In this document: one piece after another, positions 1 to 8,400 of the stretch
Layout of the letters: each line of letters starts with the position of its first letter
Position numbering within the stretch: position 1 is the stretch's first letter
Source: Bacillus gaemokensis
GTDB taxonomy: Bacteria; Bacillota; Bacilli; Bacillales; Bacillaceae_G
Assembly (NCBI RefSeq): GCF_001590835.1
Contig: NZ_LTAQ01000012.1
Location: 388,771-452,770 of the forward strand
Direction of reading: 5' to 3'
Length of the DNA stretch: 64,000 bases
The notes under the pieces: model-generated
What the model was told of the DNA's origin: nothing
Databases searched by the model: none
The model's input: only the letters and a program-made list of their open reading frames with translations
Made by a program: the position numbers and the translations under genes

Positions 1-752
1 GTGTTTGCAACGATTTTTTGACCGTCTTTTAAGTCAATTTCATTGCCAGCAACGTTTGTTACAGGAAGACCTGTTAAGAATTTAACGCCGCGTGCTTCTA
101 AGCTAGTAGTTGCACGTGCAATTAAGTCGTCTGGTAATACTGGAAGGATTTTTGGACCTGCTTCAACAAGAAGTAGTTTTACTTCTTTTGGATTTACGCC
201 ATGGCTTTTTGCAAGTTTAGGCATAATGTCAGCAAGTTCACCAACTAGCTCAACGCCAGTTAATCCGCCGCCACCGATTAAGATTGTAGCATCAGCTTCA
301 TTTTTTGTTTTTGCGTATTCACGAATACGATCTTCAACATGTTTGAAGATTTTGTTTGCATCAGCAGCAGATTTTAATACCATGCTGTTTTCTTCTAGTC
401 CTGGAATACCGAAGTAAGCAGTTTTACTTCCTAAAGCAACTACAAGTGCATCATAAGATAAAGTAGTGCCACCAGCTAGTTTTACTTCTTTGTTGTCTAC
501 TGAGAATGACTCAACAGTTGCAATTTTAAGGTCGATATCTTTGCCTTTGAAAAGTTTTTCAAGTGGCATTGCAATTGCTTGCTCAGAAACATTACCCGCT
601 GCAAGGCGGTGTAATTCTGTAATGATTTGGTGTGTTGGGTATTGGTTGATAACTGTAACTTGTGCTTCTGATTTGCTGTAATATTTACGTACATTTAAAG
701 CAGCAAGAAGTCCGCCATAACCAGCGCCTAAGATGACAATTTGTTTTGACAT
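1..752 (-). CDS. ndh: type II NADH dehydrogenase (NDH-2), N-terminal part
   Basis: Only the first 250 codons are in the window; the gene runs off the left edge. The protein is a single-subunit, peripheral membrane flavoprotein that passes electrons from NADH to menaquinone without pumping protons. An N-terminal FAD-binding GxGYGG loop (residues 9-14) opens the protein, and a second nucleotide-binding motif, IGGGGLTGVE, lies about 150 residues further on, as expected for NDH-2. The ATG at 750-752 is the first in frame. The gene lies 44 bp downstream of the DUF1641 gene at 797-1237, the same order as yjlC-ndh in B. subtilis, so the two are probably cotranscribed and redox-regulated through Rex. 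Confidence 0.93.
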   Translation of the reverse strand, partial: MSKQIVILGAGYGGLLAALNVRKYYSKSEAQVTVINQYPTHQIITELHRLAAGNVSEQAIAMPLEKLFKGKDIDLKIATVESFSVDNKEVKLAGGTTLSYDALVVALGSKTAYFGIPGLEENSMVLKSAADANKIFKHVEDRIREYAKTKNEADATILIGGGGLTGVELVGELADIMPKLAKSHGVNPKEVKLLLVEAGPKILPVLPDDLIARATTSLEARGVKFLTGLPVTNVAGNEIDLKDGQKIVAN

Positions 753-796
753 AGTATGATATCCCCCGTCTTTACTAATTGTTGTTATAAGATAAA

Positions 797-1237
797 TTAT
801 TTATTATTGCGTTCTGCGCTAATTTGAAGATAAGCGTTTACAAATCGGAACATTTTTTGTGCTTGTGGATCTTTTAGTAACTTTAAAAGACCGAAAAGAC
901 CGATAACTTCATTGCTGTCTTCAGCGCGATCTTTTGCTTCAATAGCAGTTGCTGCCATACTTTTCACTGTATCTTTTACAGGCTCTACAATCTCTTGGAT
1001 TGCGCTAACAGTGTCGCTTTTTAATACTTCGTCAGTAGCAACAGTTTGAGCGAAATCATAAGACTTCGTTAAAATGTTAACAAGCTCAGTTAATTTTGGA
1101 AGCTGTTCTACTAGAGCAGTTAATGACTCTTGTACCTCAGGTTTTAACAATTGATCAAGTACATCAAGTTGTCCTTGGCTAGCAGAAATTTGTAAAGATT
1201 CTTGTTCAGGCTTTGTTTGAGTGATAGTTTCTGGCAT
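797..1237 (-). CDS. yjlC: DUF1641 family protein (YjlC-like)
   Basis: A 146-residue soluble protein with a C-terminal DUF1641 block (about residues 95-140, GLFGLLKLLKDPQAQKMF) and a long helical middle region. Its biochemical role is unknown; the family accompanies NADH dehydrogenases and formate dehydrogenases. I take the ATG at 1235-1237 as the start because AAAGGAG lies 8 nt upstream of it. An in-frame TTG at 1241-1243 is too close to that ribosome site. The neighbouring ndh suggests a role linked to NADH oxidation. Confidence 0.87.
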   Translation of the reverse strand: MPETITQTKPEQESLQISASQGQLDVLDQLLKPEVQESLTALVEQLPKLTELVNILTKSYDFAQTVATDEVLKSDTVSAIQEIVEPVKDTVKSMAATAIEAKDRAEDSNEVIGLFGLLKLLKDPQAQKMFRFVNAYLQISAERNNK

Positions 1238-1702
1238 CTCCAATTCTCCTTTACGATAGCAATACTCTTATTTTTTTGGAATAAAATATTTCCAAGTAGC
1301 AGGTAAGAGGTAGCAAAAATCTGCAAAACTTTATACAAAGTTTCACAAAACGCAATAAAATGCCTTTAAACTTATGATTACAAGTAAAATGAAATCATAA
1401 ATTCAAAACCATAATTTCTTACCTATCATTTATGGACTTATCCGATACATGGCTTGTCCGCATACGGGAATCTTCCTTCATCGGAAAGTGTATATAATAT
1501 ATATTTTATATTATATACTATATAAACTCAGGATAACATAGAAATGATTCCTAATTATTTGACTTTGAGTCCATAAGCTAGTACTAGCAAGGGAAGAGAG
1601 TATATATTTTATTTTACTGTTACCTAAAGTAGACTTTATTATGAAGTGAAAAAAGGAAGAGATGAACGATTCAATGTTCATCTCTTCCTTTTTTTCGTGT
1701 AT
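1238..1702. other. intergenic region yjlC-ytcD
   Basis: No gene is seen in these 465 bp. The right end carries the ytcD terminator. The part next to yjlC must hold its promoter: TTCACAA at 1342-1348 matches one half of a Rex operator, but no good second half follows. An 11-bp inverted repeat of almost pure A/T (1490-1500 and 1508-1518) and a less AT-rich patch with TCCGAT/ATCGGA ends (1441-1485) are unexplained. Confidence 0.5.
1651..1695 (-). terminator. rho-independent terminator of ytcD
   Basis: A 13-bp perfect stem (1655-1667 with 1676-1688) is flanked by A and T runs, so it can work in both directions. It lies just after the ytcD stop codon on the minus strand. Confidence 0.85.
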
Positions 1703-2050
1703 TTATTGGTCTATTTGTGGGATAAGCATGGATGAATTACCGCTTTTTTCGAGATGGCATTCTCCCCACGTGCAAAGAGAATCGAGAATCCCTTCTAACG
1801 ACCAACCGTAGTCCGTAAGAGAGTACTCAACTTTTGGAGGAACTTGATTATATACCTTCCTTTGAATCACTCCATCTTCTTCTAACTCACGTAATTGCTG
1901 CGTTAGCATCTTTTGGGTAATACCAGGCATTAAACGTTTTAATTCACTTGTTCGTTTTGTTCCTTTTGTTAAATGGCAAAGGATTACGACTTTCCATTTT
2001 CCTCCGATGACTTCTAAGGTTGCTTCTACGGGAATATTGTATTTCTTCAT
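1703..2050 (-). CDS. ytcD: HxlR family transcriptional regulator (YtcD-like)
   Basis: A 115-residue winged-helix protein of the HxlR family: IGGKWKVVILCHL at the N-terminus, then the RTSELKRLMPGITQKMLTQQLRELEEDG recognition block and a wing ending PPKVEYSLTDYG. Family members are dimeric repressors, some of them thiol-sensing. Cysteines are present at the IL-C-HL position and in LCTWGEC near the end, but I cannot say whether they sense anything. The gene is divergent from ytbD-ytbE, as in B. subtilis, where YtcD represses ytbDE. The strong RBS AAAGGAGG precedes the ATG. The repeats in the divergent spacer are its likely operators. Confidence 0.9.
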   Translation of the reverse strand: MKKYNIPVEATLEVIGGKWKVVILCHLTKGTKRTSELKRLMPGITQKMLTQQLRELEEDGVIQRKVYNQVPPKVEYSLTDYGWSLEGILDSLCTWGECHLEKSGNSSMLIPQIDQ

Positions 2051-2109
2051 ATATTACAACCTCCTTTAATGAATCTTTATATCCGACTTATGCAGGTTCA
2101 GCCATATAT

Positions 2110-2257
2110 TACTTTTTAGTGCCTATAGCACTTTAAAGTACGTACTGTTTTTCGTGTTAAGCATGTTTCATAATAGCATACGTAAGAGGCAAATGAGTAG
2201 TACGGTACTAAAAAGTGCCTATGTTACTTTTTGGTTCCTATCGTACTTTAAAGTGCG
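2110..2257. promoter_or_regulatory. repeated operator-like elements between ytcD and ytbD
   Basis: A 33-bp imperfect direct repeat occurs at 2110-2142 and 2225-2257. Each copy contains TACTTTTT, CCTAT and the shared core ACTTTAAAGT. A third, inverted partial copy, TACTAAAAAGTGCCTAT, is at 2207-2223. The elements fill the divergent promoter region, so they are most simply YtcD binding sites; that is inference from position. Confidence 0.6.
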
Positions 2258-2386
2258 TTCTTTTAAAAAAGGATGAAACCATTCATAATAGTAGTTATGA
2301 GCAGTAAAACGATTTTCATTAGAAGATAAAAAGGCCTTTTTATCATACTATTATGATTGGATTTCTCATATTAAGGAGGAGTTCAA

Positions 2387-3610
2387 TTGACTTCATATAC
2401 AGCAATTTCTTCGGGTGTTCAAACGAATAGAAGAAGTATGTTTGCTTTATTAGCATTAGCAATTAGTGCTTTTGGCATTGGTACAACCGAATTTATTAGT
2501 GTCGGTCTATTACCATCTATTTCAAATGATTTACATGTTTCTGTCACAACAGCAGGTTTAACGGTTTCTTTATATGCATTAGGAGTAGCGTTCGGTGCTC
2601 CGGTATTAACATCGTTAACGGCTAGTATGTCACGTAAAACGTTATTAATGTGGATTATGATTGTCTTCATTATGGGTAATGGTATTGCGGCGATGGCAAC
2701 AAGTTTTGGTGTACTACTTGTTGCGAGGGTTGTATCGGCATTTGCACATGGTGTATTTATGTCGATAGGTTCAACGATTGCGGCGGCTCTTGTACCAGAA
2801 AATCGACGTGCAAGCGCAATTGCGATTATGTTCACCGGTTTAACAGTTGCGACAATAACTGGAGTACCAATTGGAACATTTATTGGTCAACAGTTTGGCT
2901 GGCGAGCATCCTTTATGATTATTGTGGTGATTGGAATTGTTGCTTTGCTTGCGAATAGCGTACTCATTCCATCTAATTTAAGAAAAGGTGCCGTGGTATC
3001 TTTTCGTGATCAGCTAAAGCTCGTAACAAACGGAAGACTGTTACTTGTTTTTGCTATCACAGCGTTAGGTTATGGTGGAACATTTGTAACATTTACGTAC
3101 TTGTCGCCGTTATTACAAGAAGTGACAGGATTTAAAGCAAGCACCGTTACAGTGATTTTGTTAGTGTACGGGATTGCAATTGCGATTGGGAATATGATTG
3201 GTGGGAAACTATCGAACCATAATCCGATTCGTGCATTATTCTATATGTTTTTCATTCAAGGGATTGTTTTATTTGTACTCACATTTACAGCTCCGTTTAA
3301 AGTGGCAGGGCTAATTACAATTAGTTTAATGGGGTTATTCGCATTTATGAATGTTCCAGGATTACAAGTTTATGTTGTGATATTAGCGGAGCGCTTTGTC
3401 CCAAGCGCTGTAGATGTAGCATCTGCGATGAACATTGCTGCATTCAATGCAGGGATTGCTCTAGGAGCCTATTTAGGCGGCGTTGTAACGAATTCATTAG
3501 GGTTAATTCATACAGCGTGGGTTGGTGCCATTATGGTGGTAGGTGCAGTTATATTAACGGCATGGAGTATGGGTTTAGAAAAAAGAGATCAAGCGAAAGT
3601 AAATAAATAA
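2387..3610 (+). CDS. ytbD: MFS drug-efflux type transporter (DHA1 family, YtbD-like)
   Basis: A 407-residue membrane protein with 12 predicted transmembrane segments. The first reads LLALAISAFGIGTTEFISVGLLP, and the region around residues 75-90 has the loop typical of the AraJ/YtbD branch of the DHA1 exporters. The start is a TTG at 2387-2389, preceded at 6 nt by AAGGAGGA; no better ATG exists nearby. The gene is followed after 25 bp by the aldo/keto reductase and is divergent from the HxlR regulator. The substrate is unknown. Because it lies just upstream of the peptide cluster it could export the product, but the ytbDE pair is conserved in bacilli without such a cluster, so that link is weak. 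Confidence 0.9.
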   Translation: MTSYTAISSGVQTNRRSMFALLALAISAFGIGTTEFISVGLLPSISNDLHVSVTTAGLTVSLYALGVAFGAPVLTSLTASMSRKTLLMWIMIVFIMGNGIAAMATSFGVLLVARVVSAFAHGVFMSIGSTIAAALVPENRRASAIAIMFTGLTVATITGVPIGTFIGQQFGWRASFMIIVVIGIVALLANSVLIPSNLRKGAVVSFRDQLKLVTNGRLLLVFAITALGYGGTFVTFTYLSPLLQEVTGFKASTVTVILLVYGIAIAIGNMIGGKLSNHNPIRALFYMFFIQGIVLFVLTFTAPFKVAGLITISLMGLFAFMNVPGLQVYVVILAERFVPSAVDVASAMNIAAFNAGIALGAYLGGVVTNSLGLIHTAWVGAIMVVGAVILTAWSMGLEKRDQAKVNK

Positions 3611-3635
3611 AAACCTTAAAGGAGAGAAGAAGATA

Positions 3636-4475
3636 ATGAAAAATTTACAGAGTACAACAACGTTGCATAACGGCGTAGAAATGCCTTGGTTTGGTTTAGG
3701 TGTATTTAAAGTAGAGGAAGGGCCAGAACTGGTTAACGCAGTAAAAACAGCAATTAAAGAAGGATATCGCAGCATTGATACAGCGGCAATTTATGCGAAT
3801 GAAAAGGCTGTAGGAGAAGGGATCCGTGAAGGTATTAAAGAAGCGGGCATTTCAAGAGAAAATCTATTTATTACTTCAAAAGTTTGGAATGCAGATCAAG
3901 GATATGAAGGGGCGCTAGCTGCATATGAAGAAAGTCTAAAAAAACTGGAACTTGATTATTTAGATTTATATCTTGTTCATTGGCCTGTAGAAGGGAAATA
4001 TAAAGATACATGGAGAGCATTAGAAAAGCTTTATAAAGAAGAACGCGTACGTGCAATTGGTGTGAGTAACTTCCAAATTCATCACTTAAAAGATGTAATG
4101 AAGGGTGCAGAAATCAAACCGATGATTAACCAAGTAGAATATCATCCGCGTTTAACACAAAAAGAATTGCAGGGCTTCTGCCGCCAGCAAGGTATCCAAA
4201 TGGAGGCGTGGTCACCTCTTATGCAAGGGCAGTTATTAGATAACGAGATATTACAAGAAATTGCAGATAAATATGGTAAAACGACTGCACAAATTATCCT
4301 GCGCTGGGATTTACAAAATGAAGTTGTAACAATTCCAAAATCAACAAAAGAGCACCGTATTACCCAAAATGCAGATATCTTCAACTTTGAGTTAACAAAA
4401 GAAGATATGGAGAAAATTGATGCATTAAATCAAAATCATCGTGTTGGTCCAGATCCGGATAACTTTAATTTTTAA
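3636..4475 (+). CDS. ytbE: aldo/keto reductase (YtbE-like)
   Basis: A 279-residue NADPH-dependent oxidoreductase with a TIM-barrel fold. The catalytic tetrad is visible: D48, Y53 (SIDTAAIY), K82 (TSKVW) and H115 (LVHWP). The IPKSTKEHRI motif near residue 235 binds the cofactor phosphate. Members reduce aldehydes such as methylglyoxal. The gene sits in an operon with ytbD under YtcD. The last 139 bp recur, about 90% identical, at 28109-28247 on the far side of the NRPS cluster. No terminator follows directly, which suggests the native downstream sequence was displaced. Confidence 0.93.
   Translation: MKNLQSTTTLHNGVEMPWFGLGVFKVEEGPELVNAVKTAIKEGYRSIDTAAIYANEKAVGEGIREGIKEAGISRENLFITSKVWNADQGYEGALAAYEESLKKLELDYLDLYLVHWPVEGKYKDTWRALEKLYKEERVRAIGVSNFQIHHLKDVMKGAEIKPMINQVEYHPRLTQKELQGFCRQQGIQMEAWSPLMQGQLLDNEILQEIADKYGKTTAQIILRWDLQNEVVTIPKSTKEHRITQNADIFNFELTKEDMEKIDALNQNHRVGPDPDNFNF
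4337..4475 (+). repeat. direct repeat, left copy (3' end of ytbE)
   Basis: This segment aligns without gaps to 28109-28247, with 14 mismatches in 139 bp by eye. The two copies have the same orientation and flank the whole NRPS region. Confidence 0.85.
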
Positions 4476-5498
4476 CAAGTGGAAATTTTTGTGATATGAG
4501 TAATAAATTGTTAAGAAACATCTTTAAAATAATTTAAATAAGGTATAAAAAAAGGTATCTTGTAATAATTAGTACTTGATTATATTCTGTATTCGAAAAA
4601 TATAAATGATGGAAAAAGAACGTATCAAGAAGATATATTGAAAAAGAATATACAAATTTAGGGAGTTGACATAACTCATAAGATTTGTATTTGAGAATAA
4701 CTATTTCCCTGTTTAATATAGCATATTAATTTTGAAATTTAAATAATAAAATGTTGAGAAAGTTAATATGTTGAAAAGTGGATGAAAGATTTGTTTCGAA
4801 AGAGAAGTAATGAAGGAGAATTGAGATAATTTAACGAATAGGAAGTATTAGATGGATATAAAGATATAACAATGATAATACTCTCTAAATCTGTTGTTAA
4901 ATAGTTTATGAAAATTTTGTGTTTATTCATCTATATGAAATGAGAATTTTATTAGTGATAATTTCGATATTTATTAATGAAAGATAAATCCTTTTATTAA
5001 ACCTCTTTGTTGTATAAAACAAAGAGGTTTTTATGTTAATGAAATGAGTTTAAATACTAGAGGGGATTTTGTTAAGTATTAAAGGATATAGGGAAATAAA
5101 TACATACAATTATTTTTGTATAATTATAGAAAATAATACCATATTTTTACATAAAAATATTGAATGTCTATAGGATATTTGCTAACATTTTGAGTATAGC
5201 AAAAAAGAATTTTATTCTGATAAAGGAAGGGGACAGATATGTTATCACTTTTGATTTGTGTGTAACGTATAAAAAAATTTACATAATTCATCCTTATAAC
5301 TAAATAAAAGGAGACTTATTATAAATTAATATAAGGATGATATATGTTTATAAATTAGAGCTTACTTATTACATTATGTTCTTTATTAAGAATGAAATGC
5401 AGTAGGTAAGAGTGATTGGAGACTTATATATAGATATTTTAGTAAATTGGATAGAAATGTAATAGCACTTAATTTAATTCGCAGGAGGAGTTAGAGAT
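4476..5498. other. AT-rich leader region upstream of the NRPS genes
   Basis: About 1 kb without a convincing gene and very AT-rich. It contains an intrinsic terminator at 5000-5034, an 8-codon mini-ORF at 5239-5265 (MLSLLICV) behind AAGGAAGGGG, and an 11-bp inverted repeat TCATCCTTATA (5288-5298 and 5330-5340). The NRPS promoter should lie between 5035 and 5480, but I cannot pick it with confidence. Confidence 0.5.
5000..5034 (+). terminator. rho-independent terminator
   Basis: A 12-bp perfect stem (5000-5011 with 5018-5029) and a 6-nt loop are followed by a T-run. It lies 525 bp after ytbE and before the NRPS genes, insulating the two transcripts. Confidence 0.75.
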
Positions 5499-8400
5499 AT
5501 GAGGCAGCAGTCTTTGCATTTAGATTCAAATATTATACATGTAATCTTTGAAGAACAAGTTAATCGGACACCTAATCATACAGCGCTAGTATGCGATTAT
5601 GAAGAAATTAGTTACCAAGAGTTAAATAAAAGAGCTAATAAATTAGCTAGAGTGATTGAAAAACATAGTAATAGGAGAAACCAGATAATAGGAATTTATT
5701 TAGATAAATCAATTGAATCTGTTATTACGATGTTAGCGATATTAAAATCGGGAAATTGTTATTTGCCAATAGATGTAAATTATCCTCAAAACAGGATTGA
5801 TTATATCATTGAAGATAGCAAAATCAATATTCTAGTTAGTAGTGATAAAACAGATATACAAAAAATTAGAAATTTTGATGGGCACATACTTTATTTAGAT
5901 CAAGCCTTAATGGAACAAGAGGCGGATCATAATTTAGAAAATGTGAATGAAGAACAGGATTTAGCTTATATTATCTATACTTCAGGTACTACCGGAAACC
6001 CAAAGGGTGTTATGGTTCAACATAAAAACGTAATCGGATTAATGAAAAATACATTAATGAATTTTTCGTTTTCAAATCAAGATACTTGGTCGATTTTCCA
6101 TTCGTTTTGTTTTGATTTTTCTGTATGGGAACTGTATGGTGCACTTTTATATGGTGGAAAGGGAGTCATTATTAAAGAAAATAAAGCGAAACAAACTGGA
6201 GAATTCTTGGAAATATTAAAAAGAGAACAGGTTACAGTATTAAATCAGGTACCTTCCTCTTTCTATAATTTAATAGGTGAAGAGTTAAAATACGAAGACA
6301 AAGCACTTAACCTTAAATATATAATTTTTGGTGGAGAGGCATTGCAGCCGATAAAATTGCAAAGATTTAAAGAAAAGTACAATAATACTAAGTTTATTAA
6401 TATGTATGGAATTACTGAGACAACTGTGCACGTTACCTTTAAAGAGATAACAGATTTAGAAATAAAAAATAATAGAAGTAATATTGGAAAACCAATCGAA
6501 GGCCTTAGAATATATTTGTTAAATGAAAAAAATGAAGAAGTTGGGTTTCTTAATAAGGGAGAAATTTGTGTCGGGGGATATGGTGTTGCAAGAGGGTATT
6601 TAGGGAAAGAACAACTTACAAAAGAAAGATTTATTAGCAATCCTTTCTGTAAAGACGAGATCATTTATAAGTCCGGAGATTTAGCTATTAGATTAGAAAA
6701 CGGGGAATATGAATATTTGGGAAGAGGTGATTCCCAAGTGAAAATTCGTGGATATAGAATTGAGTTGGCAGAAATTGAAAAAGCGTTGTTGCAAAATAAA
6801 AATATAAATAAAGCAGTTGTACTGGATATTGAAAATGAGGATGGGCAAAAGGACTTATATGGTTTTTTGGCGATGAGTCATCCTTCAAAATTAAGTGAAA
6901 TAAAAGAAGCTTTATTGAAAATTATTCCAAGTTATATGCTGCCTTCCTTTTTTATTGAAATAGATCGAATCCCGACAAATCACAATGGGAAGATAGATAG
7001 AGAAGCATTGGAGCGCCAGAAAATTAACTTTATGAGAGATAATGATTTTGTTGCAGCTAGAACGAAAGTAGAAATACAAGTTATTCAACTACTTAAAGAA
7101 TTATTAAAGTTAGAACAGATTAGTATTTATGATAATTTTTTTGATATTGGTGGAGATTCTTTAAAAGCCACAAAATTAATTAATAACATAAAATCACATT
7201 TTGAAAAAACAATTACTTTTAAAGAAATTTTTGAGAGTAAACATATTGCTGAATTATGCGATATCTTAAATGAGAAGGAAGTAGAAAAAGAGGTAATAGA
7301 AAGCTTTGCAGAAAAAGAATATTACTCTGTATCATCTGCGGAAAAACGTATGTATATTTCACAGCAATATGGGGAGACGAATACAGCATATAACGTTATC
7401 ACAGCTGTGAGATTGAAGGGGAATTTAAATATACTCCATTTAGAGAAATCTTTAAATGCAGTATTAAATCATCATGAGAACCTACAATCGTATTTTACTG
7501 TTCGAGATGGGGAAATCATAAAAAAACTAGATAGAAGAGCCCAAGTTCATTTGAAGATACTATATGGGAAAGAAGAAGATATATTAAAAAATAAGGATCA
7601 AATTATTGAAGAATTTGATCTTGCGAAAGCGCCATTATTCAAAGCAGTTTTGATAAAGACTTCCGAAGAACATCATATTTTAATAATGAATTTTCATCAT
7701 ATTATAGTGGATGGGACCTCTTTAGAACTTCTATTAAAAGATATATTTAGAGAATATGCAAATCAGTCAGTCGTACCAGAAAAGATGAAATATGTAGAAT
7801 ATTCGACTTTAGAAACAACTTGGTTGGAGAGTGAACAGGGAAAAAGAGAAGAAAATTATTGGCTTAAACAGTTAGTTCCTGATTTAGGGAAATCTGAAAT
7901 TATTTCAGACTATGTAAGACCACATACAAGGAATTTTAAAGGAAAAACAGTTAATTTCAAAATTGAAGAGAAAATTATTAGTAATTTAAAGAGTGTAGCC
8001 AAAAGAGAAAAGCTAACTTTATATATGCTATTAATGGGATTATATAAAGTTTTAATATCTAAATATTCTAACAAAGAAGAAGTGACGCTTGGAACTGCTG
8101 CGTCCGGAAGAAAATATAAAAATTTAGAAAATACAGTTGGAATGTTTGTAAATACATTAGCAATCCAAAGTGAGCCATCCGCCGATAAAATCTTAGGACA
8201 TTATTTGAAGGAAGTAAAAGAAGTATGTATGAATGCTTTTGAGTATCAATCTTATCCTTTTGATAGACTTGTTGATAAGTTAGGTGTTCAAAGTGATCCT
8301 GGTAGAAATCCGTTGTTTGACTATCTGTTTATATTTCAAAATGAGGATAGGGTACAAGATTTTGAATATGTTAAAGATCTAGTCATTACGAGAGATACTA

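Noticed and set aside
1336-1356. Full Rex operator upstream of yjlC
   Set aside because: Only one half-site (TTCACAA at 1342-1348) is present; the expected inverted half does not follow at the right distance.
2387-3610. MFS transporter as the dedicated exporter of the NRPS product
   Set aside because: The ytcD/ytbD/ytbE set is a conserved unit in bacilli without such a cluster and lies outside the inferred island edge, so proximity alone is not evidence.
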